Assembly (NCBI RefSeq): GCF_031844685.1
Contig: NZ_CP134605.1
Location: 5,267,001 to 5,331,000 of the forward strand
Direction: 5' to 3'
DNA from: Streptomyces sp. ITFR-21
GTDB taxonomy: Bacteria; Actinomycetota; Actinomycetes; Streptomycetales; Streptomycetaceae
Length of the DNA stretch: 64,000 nucleotides
Shown here: in pieces, positions 1-8,725 of the stretch
Layout of the letters: each line of letters opens with the position of its first letter
Position numbering within the stretch: the first letter of the stretch is position 1
The notes under the pieces: model-generated
What the model saw: the letters and a program-made list of their open reading frames with translations, nothing else
The model's database searches: none
What the model was told of the DNA's origin: nothing
Made by a program: the position numbers and the translations under genes

Positions 1-120
1 CGGCCCCACCACGCCGGAGGCGCGAGGCACGCGGGATGATGGGGGCAAGTGGAGTCGGAACCTCCGGACGGCCCGCCCGCCCGGGGGCAACCCACTCACC
101 CGACAGGAGCGAACAACGCC

Positions 121-1719
121 ATGACCGCCGAACTGGACGACAGCTTCCACGTCTTCGACACCACGCTGCGCGACGGCGCCCAGCGCGAGGGGATCAACCT
201 CACCGTCGCCGACAAGCTGACGATCGCCCGGCACCTGGACGACTTCGGGGTGGGATTCATCGAGGGCGGCTGGCCGGGGGCCAACCCCCGCGACACCGAG
301 TTCTTCGCCCGCGCCGCCAAGGAGCTGGAGCTCCGGCACGCGACGCTGGTCGCCTTCGGGGCCACCCGCCGGCCGCACTCCAAGGCCGCCGACGACCCGC
401 AGGTCAGGGCGTTGCTCGAAGCCGGCGCGCCGGTCGTCACGATCGTCGCCAAGTCCCACGACCGGCATGTCGAGCTGGCCCTGCGCACCACGCTGGAGGA
501 GAACCTGGAGATGGTCCGGGACACCGTCTCCCACCTGGTGTCCGAGGGCCGCCGGGTCTTCGTGGACTGCGAGCACTTCTTCGACGGCTACCGGGCCAAC
601 CCCGAGTACGCCGCCGCGGTGGCCCGCGCCGCGCACGAGGCCGGCGCCTCCGTCGTCGTGCTGTGCGACACCAACGGCGGGATGCTGCCGGCCCAGGTCC
701 ACGCCGTCACCGCCCGGGTACTGGCCGACACCGGCGCCCGGCTCGGCATCCACGCCCAGGACGACACCGGCTGCGCGGTCGCCAACACGCTGGCCGCCGT
801 GGACGCGGGCGCCACCCATGTCCAGTGCACCGCCAACGGCTACGGCGAGCGGGTGGGCAACTCCAACCTCTTCCCGGTGGTCGCCGCCCTGGAGCTCAAG
901 CACGACCGCCGGGTGCTGCCCGCCGGCGCGCTCGGCGAGATGACCCGGATCTCGCACGCCATCGCCGAGGTGGTCAACCTCCCCTCGGCCACCCACCAGC
1001 CGTACGTCGGCGTCTCCGCGTTCGCGCACAAGGCCGGCCTGCACGCCTCCGCGATCAAGGTGGACCCCGACCTCTACCAGCACATCGCCCCCGAGCTCGT
1101 CGGCAACACCATGCGGATGCTGGTCTCCGACATGGCCGGCCGCGCCTCCATCGAGCTCAAGGGCAAGGAACTGGGCATCGACCTCGGCGGCGACCGCGAG
1201 CTGGTCGGCCGGGTGGTCGCGCGGGTCAAGGAACGCGAGCTCAAGGGCTACACGTACGAGGCCGCCGACGCCTCCTTCGCGCTCCTGCTGCGGGCCGAGG
1301 TGGACGGCGAGGCGCGCCACTTCTTCCGTACCGAGTCCTGGCGGATCATCACCGAGGACCGCCCCGACGGCACCCACGCCAACGAGGCCACTGTCAAGCT
1401 GTGGGCCAAGGGCGAGCGCATCGTCGCCACCGCCGAGGGCAACGGCCCGGTCAACGCGCTCGACCGGGCGCTGCTGACCGCGCTGGAGCAGATCTACCCC
1501 CAGCTCGCCCACTTCGCCCTCGTCGACTACAAGGTCCGCATCCTCGAAGGCCGCTCCGGCACCGACTCCACCACCCGGGTGCTGATCACCACCACCGACG
1601 GCGCCGCCGAGTGGTCCACCGTCGGCGTCGCCGACAACGTCATCGCCGCCTCCTGGCAGGCCCTGGACGACGCCTACGCCTACGGCCTGCTGCGCGCCGG
1701 CCTCACCCCCGAGGACTAG
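121..1719 (+). CDS. cimA: Citramalate synthase / 2-isopropylmalate synthase family protein
   Basis: A 532-residue DRE-TIM metallolyase that should condense acetyl-CoA with a 2-oxo acid, pyruvate if it is a true citramalate synthase, feeding branched-chain amino acid synthesis. The N-terminal signature DTTLRDGAQREG lies at residues 13-24. The region GCAVANTLAAVDAGATH and the NGYGERVGNSNL block follow, and a C-terminal LeuA allosteric-type domain runs from about residue 390. The ATG at 121 is preferred over an in-frame GTG at 49, because AGGAGC lies just upstream and the catalytic domain starts at once. The usual HxHND metal motif reads H211-A-Q213-D-D here. LeuA of a divergent type is the alternative; the long C-terminal domain and DGAQREG favour CimA. 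Confidence 0.85.
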   Translation: MTAELDDSFHVFDTTLRDGAQREGINLTVADKLTIARHLDDFGVGFIEGGWPGANPRDTEFFARAAKELELRHATLVAFGATRRPHSKAADDPQVRALLEAGAPVVTIVAKSHDRHVELALRTTLEENLEMVRDTVSHLVSEGRRVFVDCEHFFDGYRANPEYAAAVARAAHEAGASVVVLCDTNGGMLPAQVHAVTARVLADTGARLGIHAQDDTGCAVANTLAAVDAGATHVQCTANGYGERVGNSNLFPVVAALELKHDRRVLPAGALGEMTRISHAIAEVVNLPSATHQPYVGVSAFAHKAGLHASAIKVDPDLYQHIAPELVGNTMRMLVSDMAGRASIELKGKELGIDLGGDRELVGRVVARVKERELKGYTYEAADASFALLLRAEVDGEARHFFRTESWRIITEDRPDGTHANEATVKLWAKGERIVATAEGNGPVNALDRALLTALEQIYPQLAHFALVDYKVRILEGRSGTDSTTRVLITTTDGAAEWSTVGVADNVIAASWQALDDAYAYGLLRAGLTPED

Positions 1720-1951
1720 GGTCTGTCGTGGGGATCTCCGCGGCGCCGCGGGCCCCGGCCCGCGCGTCCGCCGGGTTCCCGCCGGTCGGCGACGCACCGC
1801 GTCGCCTCCCTCCTCGGCCGTGCGGCCGCAAACCACCGGCCCCCGCTCCGCCACCCGCGCGGACCCGGACGACAGACCCCGGACCTGGCATCCGGATCCG
1901 CGTGGCGACGCCGCTCCGCCGCGTACCGCGGGCGCTCGGCGGAGCGGGAGC

Positions 1952-2581
1952 TCAGGGGAACAGGACGGTCTTCCCGGCGGTGGACCTGGCGGAAATCGCC
2001 GCGTGCGCGGCGGCGGCCTCCGCCAGCGGGAAGCGCGCCGGCCGACGAACGGCCGCAGCCGTCCGTCCGCCGCGGCGGCCAGCGCCCGGCGGATCTGGCG
2101 GAGCTGGGCCCGCGGGCCGCGCTCGCCGGTCGGCGGTCGGCGGGCCGAAGTAGGAGACCACGGTGACACCGCGTTCGGCGGCCTCGGCCGGCTCCACCCG
2201 GGTGATGCCGCCGCCGGAGAAACCGAAGACGACGAACCGCCCGCCGGGAGTCAGCAGCTCGAAGGCGTTGCGGCCGGTCTCGCCGCCCACGCCGTCCAGG
2301 GCCACCGTCACGCCGTCCGGAGCCGCCCGCCGGACCTGCGCCGGCCAGTCCGGCTCGGTGTAGTCGACGGCCGCGTCCGCGCCGGACTCCCGCACCAGCC
2401 GGATCTTTTCCGCGCCACGGGCCAGCCCGATCAGCCGCTTCGCGCCCGCCGTACGGGCGAGTTGCAGCACCAGCGTGCCGACCGCCCCCGCGGCGGACTC
2501 CACCAGCCCGGTTCCGCCCACGCCGATCCCGGAGCTCTCCACCAGCCCGACCGCCGTCCGGCCGGTGTCACCGCGCTCCCG
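1952..2581 (-). pseudogene. Truncated, frameshifted NADPH:quinone oxidoreductase (zinc-type MDR)
   Basis: The minus strand encodes the nucleotide-binding half of a medium-chain quinone oxidoreductase: a Rossmann region (VESAAGAVGTLVLQLARTAG), then LDGVGGETGRNAFELL and a C-terminal KTVLFP. Near 2110-2140 the reading frame shifts. The expected segment (AQLRQIRRALAAAADGRLRP) is in another frame at about 2055-2105. The first frame returns near 2035, where an extra GC dinucleotide explains the second shift. The N-terminal catalytic half is absent; only about 170 bases separate the remnant from the next gene. The gene is therefore truncated and carries two frameshifts. Sequencing error could explain the shifts but not the missing half. 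Confidence 0.75.
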
Positions 2582-2751
2582 ACCGGTCCGCCACCGGGGA
2601 GCGCGGGGCGGCGGCTCCCGGGCCGGACGGGGGAAGTCCGCGGCCCCGCCCCCTGGCTGACGCCCGCGGTGCTCGGGCAGACTCTTCTCCTGCGCCACCT
2701 GCACACCCCTCACCCCAGCGGCAACAGCCGCGCGCAGCAGGAGGAGAACGC

Positions 2752-3279
2752 ATGAGGACCCTGCGTCTGCCCACCCGCCCGCACGCCTGGATCAGCGCCT
2801 TCGCGCTGGTCCTCACCGTGCTCTTCGCCCCCGGCGTCGGCCTGGCCGCCACCCAGGACGCCTACGCCGTCACGAAGCTGACCCAGGCCCAGGCGGCGAG
2901 CACGTTCAGCGCCGCCGGCATCACCTGGTCGTCCTCCGGCGGCTGCACGACCCGCAGCAACTCGACCTGTACGTCCTTCGACCAGCTCAACCTCACCACC
3001 GCCCAGGGCGCGGTCACACTCAAGAACGCCAGCGGCTGCGCCCTGAACATCACCGGCGGCACCGAGGTGGGCCACGCCAGCGGTACGTACTCGCACTACA
3101 ACGGCTACAAGCTGGACTTCGGCAAGAACACCTGCCTGACCAACTACGTGCACAACGCCTTCACCTACATCGGCCTGCGCGGCGACGGCTACCCCCAGTG
3201 GCAGGCCGCCTCCGGCAACATCTACGCCGACGAGGGCACCCACTGGGACGTGCTCTTCTACACCTGCGGCGGCTGCTGA
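2752..3279 (+). CDS. Secreted M15-like (DD-peptidase fold) small protein
   Basis: A 175-residue exported protein with a Sec signal peptide (hydrophobic core about 13-31, AxA-like cleavage near 33-37). The mature part has six cysteines (65, 73, 96, 128, 172, 175), consistent with three disulfides. H115-x2-G-x3-D122 matches the HxxGxAxD zinc motif of peptidase M15 proteins, and H164 in THWDV could be the third ligand. This suggests a peptidoglycan or peptide hydrolase, but that is inference. AGGAGGAG lies just upstream of the ATG. It stands alone after the decayed oxidoreductase and before a GC-rich gap. I recall similar unassigned secreted proteins in Streptomyces. Confidence 0.75.
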   Translation: MRTLRLPTRPHAWISAFALVLTVLFAPGVGLAATQDAYAVTKLTQAQAASTFSAAGITWSSSGGCTTRSNSTCTSFDQLNLTTAQGAVTLKNASGCALNITGGTEVGHASGTYSHYNGYKLDFGKNTCLTNYVHNAFTYIGLRGDGYPQWQAASGNIYADEGTHWDVLFYTCGGC

Positions 3280-3526
3280 CCGACCGCCGAGGGGTCCCCA
3301 CCCCTGCAAGGGGTACGCCGGGAGCGAGCCCCCTGCGAGCCCCGCCGCCGCCCGGCCGCGGTCCCGCCCGCGCGGAACCGCACCGGCGCGGTGGCGGGGG
3401 CGGCCGGGGGGCGGCCGGGGGCCGGGGGCCGGGGGATGGCCGGCGGCCGGCGCGGAGCAGGCCCGTAGCGCCGCCGGGAGGGTAAACCGGTCGAACCGGA
3501 CCCGGGCGGCCCCGTAGGGTGCCCCG
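3280..3526. other. Low-complexity intergenic region
   Basis: No gene is visible here. From about 3386 to 3455 the sequence is a run of G-rich imperfect repeats of GGCCGGG type. A promoter for the GNAT and lyase pair presumably lies in the last 60 bases, but I see no clear -35/-10 pair. Confidence 0.5.
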
Positions 3527-4111
3527 GTGACCGAACCCCTGACCGAACCCGCGGACCACACAGGACCGGCCGGCCCCGTCATACGGGAAGCCGTCCCCGC
3601 CGACGCCGCCGGCATCGCCCGCACGCACGTCCTCTCCCGCGAGGCGGCCATGCCGTACCTGCCGCCCCGCAAGCGCACCGACGCCCAAGTGGAGGCGTGG
3701 GTACGGGACGTCGTACTGGCCAAGGCGACCGTCTGGGTGGCGGAGACGGCCGACGGGATCGTCGGCTACGCGGCCGTCGAGGACGACCTGCTGGACGCCC
3801 TCTACCTGCTGCCCGGCACGCGCCGGCAGGGCATCGGTACGCTGCTGCTGCGCCGGGCGCAGGCGCACCGCCCCGGGGGCCTTTCGCTGTTCGTGTTCCA
3901 GAGGAACACCGACGCCCGCGCCTTCTACACCCACCACGGCTTCACGGTGGCCGACACCGACGACGGGTCCCGCAACATGGAGCACGAACCGGATATGACG
4001 ATGCGGTGGGAACCGCGCCCGGCGCCCGAAGAGCTCGCGGACGGGCTCGCCGCCCGTGACCCCGGACCCGCCGGGACCCGCGCCACCGCACCCGAGGAGA
4101 CCCGCCCGTGA
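3527..4111 (+). CDS. GNAT family N-acetyltransferase
   Basis: A 194-residue single-domain acetyltransferase. The acetyl-CoA pyrophosphate-binding signature R-R-Q-G-I-G is near residues 102-107, after the conserved strand LDALYLLPG. The QRNTDARAFYTHHGF segment is the typical last part of the fold. The tail after about residue 165 is Ala/Pro/Glu-rich and probably disordered. It starts with GTG and its TGA overlaps the GTG of the next gene by four bases, so the two are translationally coupled. The substrate cannot be told from sequence. Confidence 0.85.
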   Translation: MTEPLTEPADHTGPAGPVIREAVPADAAGIARTHVLSREAAMPYLPPRKRTDAQVEAWVRDVVLAKATVWVAETADGIVGYAAVEDDLLDALYLLPGTRRQGIGTLLLRRAQAHRPGGLSLFVFQRNTDARAFYTHHGFTVADTDDGSRNMEHEPDMTMRWEPRPAPEELADGLAARDPGPAGTRATAPEETRP

Positions 4112-4977
4112 CCACCGCCCTCCGCCCCCGCAGGTCCGCGCTCTACCTGCCCGGCGCCAACGAACGCGCCCTGCAGAAGGCCGCGTCGCTGCCCGCCGAC
4201 GCCCTGATCCTGGACCTGGAGGACTCGGTGGCGCCGGGCGCCAAGGCCACCGCCCGGGACCGGGTCGCCGCGGCCGCGGCGAGCGGCGTGTACGGCCACC
4301 GCGAGGTCGCCATCCGGGTCAACGCCCCCGGCACCCCCTGGCACGCCGACGACCTCAGGGCCGCCGCCGAGGCGGGACCCGACGCGGTGGTGGTGCCGAA
4401 GGTCGACTCGCCCGACACCGTCCGGCGGACCGTGGCCGCGCTGGAGGCGGCCGGTGCCCCGGACCGTACCGCCGTCTGGGGGATGATCGAGACACCCGGG
4501 GCGGTGTTCGAGGCACGGGCCATCGCCGCCGCCTCACCGCGGCTGACCGTCCTCGTCCTCGGCACCAACGACCTCGCCGCGGAACTGCGCGCCGAGCACG
4601 TCCCGGGCCGGGCGCCACTGCTCACCGCGCTGTCCCTGGTACTGCTCGCGGCCCGTGCCACCGGCAGATCGGTCATGGACGGTGTCTACAATGACGTACG
4701 CGATCTGCCCGGCTTCGAGGCCGAGACCCTCCAGGCCCGGCAGCTCGGCTTCGACGGCAAGACCCTCGTCCACCCCGCCCAGCTCGAACCGTGTAACAGA
4801 ATCTTCGCTCCCGCGCCTGCCGAACTCGACCGATCCCGGCGTATCATCGCCGCGTTCGAAGAGGCCACGTCACAGGGGCGCGGGGTGGCCACGGTCGACG
4901 GCAGGATGATCGAGAACCTGCACGTCGAGGAGGCCCGCCGACTGCTCGCCCTGGCCGAGGCGATCGGCGGCCGCTGA
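4108..4977 (+). CDS. HpcH/HpaI aldolase / citrate lyase beta-like CoA-ester lyase
   Basis: A 289-residue TIM-barrel lyase of the CitE/malyl-CoA lyase group, expected to cleave or hydrolyse a short 3-hydroxyacyl-CoA such as malyl- or citramalyl-CoA, with Mg2+. It shows LYLPGAN at the N-terminus, the metal region LDLEDSV, the CoA-binding arginine in AIRVNAPG, the catalytic glutamate in GMIETPG, GTNDLAAEL, and GFDGKTLVHPAQL near the C-terminus. It overlaps the GNAT gene (GTGA), which suggests one operon. No partner citrate lyase alpha or gamma subunit is nearby, so it is not part of a fermentative citrate lyase. Confidence 0.85.
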   Translation: MTTALRPRRSALYLPGANERALQKAASLPADALILDLEDSVAPGAKATARDRVAAAAASGVYGHREVAIRVNAPGTPWHADDLRAAAEAGPDAVVVPKVDSPDTVRRTVAALEAAGAPDRTAVWGMIETPGAVFEARAIAAASPRLTVLVLGTNDLAAELRAEHVPGRAPLLTALSLVLLAARATGRSVMDGVYNDVRDLPGFEAETLQARQLGFDGKTLVHPAQLEPCNRIFAPAPAELDRSRRIIAAFEEATSQGRGVATVDGRMIENLHVEEARRLLALAEAIGGR

Positions 4978-5157
4978 ACCCGGCGTCACCCGGCCGGCCG
5001 TACCGGACCGAGCAGAACGGACAAATGGCGGCGCTTTCCCGCCCGGCGCCGCGGGCCCGCCGCCGGGCCCTTCTGTCGGGACCCACCATGAAGTGCCGAC
5101 GGACACTGTACGAAGTAGACGGACCCCAAACGGCCCTCGCGCTCGTACTGTCGGTAC

Positions 5158-6741
5158 ATGACCACATCGCAAGAGGTGCCCGCTGCGGCCAAGGACAGCC
5201 GCGGACGCGTCGCCGAGCTCCACGCGATCCGCGAGGAGGTCCGGCGCGGCCCGAGCGAGAAGGCGACCGCGGCCCAGAAGGCCAAGGGCAAGCTGACCGC
5301 GCGCGAGCGGATCGACCTGCTGCTGGACGAGGACACCTTCCACGAGGTGGAGCCCCTGCGGCGGCACCGCGCCACCGGCTTCGGCTTGGAGGCCAAGCGC
5401 CCCTACACCGACGGCGTCATCACCGGCTGGGGCACCGTCCACGGCCGGACCGTCTTCGTGTACGCCCACGACTTCCGGATCTTCGGCGGCGCCCTCGGCG
5501 AGGCCCACGCCACCAAGATCCACAAGATCATGGACATGGCCATCTCGGCCGGAGCGCCGCTGGTGTCGCTCAACGACGGCGCGGGTGCCCGTATCCAGGA
5601 GGGCGTCTCGGCGCTGGCCGGCTACGGCGGCATCTTCCAGCGCAACACCCGCGCATCCGGCGTCATCCCGCAGATCTCGGTGATGCTCGGCCCGTGCGCC
5701 GGCGGCGCGGCCTACTCGCCCGCCCTGACCGACTTCGTGTTCATGGTCCGCGAGACCTCGCAGATGTTCATCACCGGACCCGACGTGGTCCAGGCCGTCA
5801 CCGGCGAGCAGATCAGCCAGAACGGACTCGGCGGCGCCGACGTCCACTCCACCGTCTCCGGCGTCTCGCACTTCGCCTACGACGACGAACAGACCTGCCT
5901 TGAGGAAGTGCGCTTCCTGCTCTCCCTGCTCCCGCAGAACAACCGGGAGAACCCGCCGAGCGTGGAGAGCCACGACGCGGCGGACCGGCGCGGCGACGCG
6001 CTGCTCGACCTGGTGCCCGCCGACGGCAACCGCTCCTACGACATGCACAAGGTGATCGAGGAGATCGTCGACGAGGGCGAGTACCTGGAGATCCACGAGC
6101 GCTGGGCCACCAACATCATCTGCGCCCTGAGCCGGCTCGACGGCCAGGTGGTCGGCATCGTCGCCAACCAGCCCGCCTCACTGGCCGGGGTTCTCGACAT
6201 CGAGGCGTCCGAGAAGGCCGCCCGCTTCGTCCAGATGTGCGACGCGTTCAACATCCCGATCATCACGCTGCTGGACGTCCCCGGTTTCCTGCCCGGCGTC
6301 GCGCAGGAGCACGGCGGCATCATCCGGCACGGCGCCAAGCTGCTCTACGCCTACTGCAACGCCACCGTGCCACGGATCTCACTGATCCTGCGCAAGGCCT
6401 ACGGCGGCGCGTACATCGTGATGGACAGCCAGTCGATCGGCGCGGACCTCACCTACGCCTGGCCCACCAACGAGATCGCGGTGATGGGCGCGGAAGGCGC
6501 CGCCAACGTCATCTTCCGCAGGCAGATCGCCGAGGCCGACGACTCCGACGCCATGCGCGCCCGCATGGTCAAGGAGTACAAGGCCGAGCTGATGCACCCG
6601 TACTACGCGGCCGAACGCGGCCTGGTCGACGACGTGATCGACCCGGCGGAGACCCGCCAGGTGCTGATCGACTCGCTGGCCATGCTCCGTACCAAGCACG
6701 CGGACCTGCCGTCGCGCAAGCACGGCAACCCCCCCCAGTAG
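5158..6741 (+). CDS. accB: Acyl-CoA carboxylase beta (carboxyltransferase) subunit
   Basis: A 527-residue biotin-dependent carboxyltransferase with two crotonase-like halves. It transfers CO2 from carboxybiotin to acetyl-, propionyl- or butyryl-CoA, making malonyl-CoA and methylmalonyl-CoA for lipids and polyketides. Typical blocks are SLNDGAGARIQEGV, GPCAGGAAYSPAL, and AYGGAYIVMDSQSIGADL near residue 414-431. Residue Ile420 aligns with position 422 of the S. coelicolor subunits, where Ile in AccB and Asp in PccB set substrate range (recalled from published structures). That makes this AccB-like rather than propionyl-specific. The small epsilon subunit gene follows 29 bases later. Confidence 0.93.
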   Translation: MTTSQEVPAAAKDSRGRVAELHAIREEVRRGPSEKATAAQKAKGKLTARERIDLLLDEDTFHEVEPLRRHRATGFGLEAKRPYTDGVITGWGTVHGRTVFVYAHDFRIFGGALGEAHATKIHKIMDMAISAGAPLVSLNDGAGARIQEGVSALAGYGGIFQRNTRASGVIPQISVMLGPCAGGAAYSPALTDFVFMVRETSQMFITGPDVVQAVTGEQISQNGLGGADVHSTVSGVSHFAYDDEQTCLEEVRFLLSLLPQNNRENPPSVESHDAADRRGDALLDLVPADGNRSYDMHKVIEEIVDEGEYLEIHERWATNIICALSRLDGQVVGIVANQPASLAGVLDIEASEKAARFVQMCDAFNIPIITLLDVPGFLPGVAQEHGGIIRHGAKLLYAYCNATVPRISLILRKAYGGAYIVMDSQSIGADLTYAWPTNEIAVMGAEGAANVIFRRQIAEADDSDAMRARMVKEYKAELMHPYYAAERGLVDDVIDPAETRQVLIDSLAMLRTKHADLPSRKHGNPPQ

Positions 6742-6770
6742 CCCCCCAGCAGCCCACCATGGAGACCACC

Positions 6771-6977
6771 GTGAGTACTCCCGCCGATTCGCTGGTGCGT
6801 GTGGAGAAGGGCAACGCCGACCCCGAGGACGTGGCCGCGCTCACCGCCATCCTGCTGGCCCGCGCCGCCGCCGGCGACGCCGGGCCCCAGCAGGCCCGTC
6901 CGGCCCGCTCCACGGCCGGCTGGCGCCGTCTGGAGCGCACCCCCGGCTTCCGCGCCCCGCACTCCTGGCAGGGCTGA
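6771..6977 (+). CDS. accE: Acyl-CoA carboxylase epsilon subunit
   Basis: A 68-residue protein matching the actinobacterial epsilon subunits that bind the beta subunit and stimulate the complex. The core VRVEKGNADPEDVAALTAIL is characteristic, and the tail ends in an Arg/Trp-rich segment (WRRLERTPGF, HSWQG). GTG at 6771 is chosen because GGAGA lies six bases upstream; an in-frame ATG at 6759 would place that site inside the gene. It follows accB directly and ends before a strong inverted repeat. Confidence 0.9.
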   Translation: MSTPADSLVRVEKGNADPEDVAALTAILLARAAAGDAGPQQARPARSTAGWRRLERTPGFRAPHSWQG

Positions 6978-7062
6978 GCCCGCCACCGCTCCCGGCCTCG
7001 GCGCGAACCCCTCACGCCGACGGCTCCCCGCCGCCGTCTTCGTGCCCCAAGGCATCGCGGCA

Positions 7063-7108
7063 ACGGCTTCGGCCCCCCACCGTCCCGGCGGTGGGGGGCC
7101 GAAGCCGT
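7063..7108. terminator. Bidirectional terminator between accE and cvnD
   Basis: A perfect 20-bp inverted repeat (7063-7082 and 7089-7108, arm ACGGCTTCGGCCCCCCACCG) with a six-base loop lies between the convergent accE and cvnD genes. There is no long T-run, as is usual in Streptomyces terminators. Confidence 0.8.
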
Positions 7109-7121
7109 CTGCGGGGCCGGG

Positions 7122-7700
7122 CTACCGCAGCCGCGCCATCAGCGCGTGTTCGACGAGTGTGATGAGGGCGCTCTTGGCCTCGCCGCGGTGGCGGGCGTCG
7201 GTGGTGATGATGGGCGCCTCGGGTCCGATCTGGAGCGCCTCGCGCACCTCCTCGGGCCCGTACGGCTGGTGGCCGTCGAAGCCGTTGAGGGCGATGACGA
7301 ACGGCAGGCCGCTGTTCTCGAAGTAGTCCACGGCCGGGAAGCAGTCCGCCAGCCGCCGGGTGTCCACCAGGACGATGGCGCCGATGGCGCCGCGGACCAG
7401 GTCGTCCCACATGAACCAGAAGCGGTCCTGGCCGGGGGTGCCGAACAGGTACAGGATCAGGTCCTCGTCGAGCGTGATCCGGCCGAAGTCCATCGCCACC
7501 GTCGTGGTGGTCTTGTCCCGGACGTGGCTCAAGTCGTCGATCCCGGCCGACGCCGAGGTCATCACGGCCTCGGTGCGCAGCGGATTGATCTCCGAGACGG
7601 CGCCGACGAACGTGGTCTTGCCCACGCCGAAGCCACCCGCCACCACGATCTTCGCGGAGGTGGTGGCGCGGGCCGGACCGCTAGAGTTTCCGAAGTCCAC
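7122..7700 (-). CDS. cvnD: Conservon GTPase CvnD (first conservon)
   Basis: A 192-residue Ras-like GTP-binding protein of the conservon (MglA/Gtr-like) type. The P-loop GGFGVGKT is at residues 22-29. The FGTPGQDRF block replaces the usual DxxG region, and NGFD stands for NKxD. It starts with GTG and its start lies inside the end of cvnC. CvnD proteins are thought to act as molecular switches at the membrane with CvnA, CvnB and CvnC, affecting development and secondary metabolism. Its DNA is almost identical to the second cvnD at 12413-13018. Confidence 0.93.
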   Translation of the reverse strand: MDFGNSSGPARATTSAKIVVAGGFGVGKTTFVGAVSEINPLRTEAVMTSASAGIDDLSHVRDKTTTTVAMDFGRITLDEDLILYLFGTPGQDRFWFMWDDLVRGAIGAIVLVDTRRLADCFPAVDYFENSGLPFVIALNGFDGHQPYGPEEVREALQIGPEAPIITTDARHRGEAKSALITLVEHALMARLR

Positions 7701-8223
7701 TGAGCACCCTTTCGAGCAGTGTCACGTCAGGCTGGCCACCGGCCGCCGCGTCACCACCGGGCTGGTGGATCGCGACCAGGCCGGCCTCGGCCAGGTCGGC
7801 CACGAGGATCCGCACCACGCCGAGCGGGATGGACAGCAGCGCGGAGATCTCCGCGACCGACTTGACCTCCCGGCACAGCAGGCAGATCCGCTGGTGTTCC
7901 GGCAGCTGCCCGCGCAGCCGCTCGGGGTCGGCCGCGGTGCTGACCAGGGCCTCGATGGCCAGCTGGTAACGCGGCCTGGTGCGTCCACCGGTCATGGCGT
8001 AGGGCCGTACCAGCCCGGAGGGCGCGGGCCGCCGGCCGCCGCCGCCACCCGTGCCGGCTGCCGGGCCGCGCGGGGTCTGCGGCGGTGGGGCCTGCGGCGG
8101 CGCGTAGGGCTGGATCCGCGGCTGCCGGTACTGCGGTCCGGGCTCCGGTGTCGAAGGGAACTGATACGGGTTCACGGGCGGCTGCTGACTGCCGTACGGG
8201 TCTGCACCGGGGGACGTGCTCAC
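7681..8223 (-). CDS. cvnC: Conservon DUF742 protein CvnC (first conservon)
   Basis: A 180-residue DUF742 protein. The N-terminal 75 residues are Pro/Gly/Gln-rich and probably disordered. The DUF742 domain begins at VRPYAMTGGRTRPRY and shows a winged-helix-like part (KSVAEISALLSIPLGVVRIL), ending in DVTLLERVLSGLRKL. GTG at 8223 is chosen because GAGGAGGA lies just upstream; longer in-frame extensions run into the cvnB gene. It overlaps cvnD by 20 bases. Its domain is close to that of the second cvnC, but the N-terminal region is about 45 residues longer. Confidence 0.9.
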   Translation of the reverse strand: MSTSPGADPYGSQQPPVNPYQFPSTPEPGPQYRQPRIQPYAPPQAPPPQTPRGPAAGTGGGGGRRPAPSGLVRPYAMTGGRTRPRYQLAIEALVSTAADPERLRGQLPEHQRICLLCREVKSVAEISALLSIPLGVVRILVADLAEAGLVAIHQPGGDAAAGGQPDVTLLERVLSGLRKL

Positions 8224-8302
8224 GGGTCCTCCTCCTGACGCGGCCTGCCGGCGGGGTCCGGGCCCCTGGGCGGGGTCCGGACCGGCCGCACGCCGTGTTG
8301 CG

Positions 8303-8725
8303 TTAATTGAGCAGGCTGCCCTGCAGTTCGGCCCGAAGGTCGGGAGTGAGTACGGTGCCCGCTCGGTCGACGAGGAGGGCCATCTCGTAGCCGACGAGGC
8401 CGATGTCGCACTCGGGGTGCGCGAGTACGGCCAGCGAGGAGCCGTCGGAGACGGACATGATGAAGAGGAAGCCGCGTTCCATCTCGACCACGGTCTGGTT
8501 GACGCTGCCGCCCTCGAAGATGCGGGAGGCACCGGCGGTGAGCGAGGTCAGGCCGGAGGCGACGGCCGCCAACTGGTCCGCGCGGTCGCGGGGGAATCCG
8601 TCGGACATCGCGAGCAGCAGGCCGTCGGCGGAGACCACCACGGTGTGGGACACCCCGGGGGTGTTGTCCACGAAGTTGGTGATCAACCAGTTCAGGTTCT
8701 GTGCCGCCTGGCTCATCGGACTCAA
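8303..8725 (-). CDS. cvnB: Conservon Roadblock/LC7 protein CvnB (first conservon)
   Basis: A 140-residue Roadblock/LC7 domain protein, a family that binds small GTPases and can act as a GTPase regulator. The region WLITNFVDNTPGVSHTVVVS is typical. The likely start is TTG directly after the cvnA TAG, because AGGAG lies six bases before it; an ATG three codons later is too far from that site. It differs from the second CvnB at only about five residues, and 234 bases (8462-8695) look identical to 13677-13910. Confidence 0.92.
   Translation of the reverse strand: MSPMSQAAQNLNWLITNFVDNTPGVSHTVVVSADGLLLAMSDGFPRDRADQLAAVASGLTSLTAGASRIFEGGSVNQTVVEMERGFLFIMSVSDGSSLAVLAHPECDIGLVGYEMALLVDRAGTVLTPDLRAELQGSLLN

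Noticed and set aside
36..2153. A long Arg/Pro-rich frame over cimA
   Set aside because: It is a shifted reading of cimA and runs into the pseudogene region; no recognisable protein.
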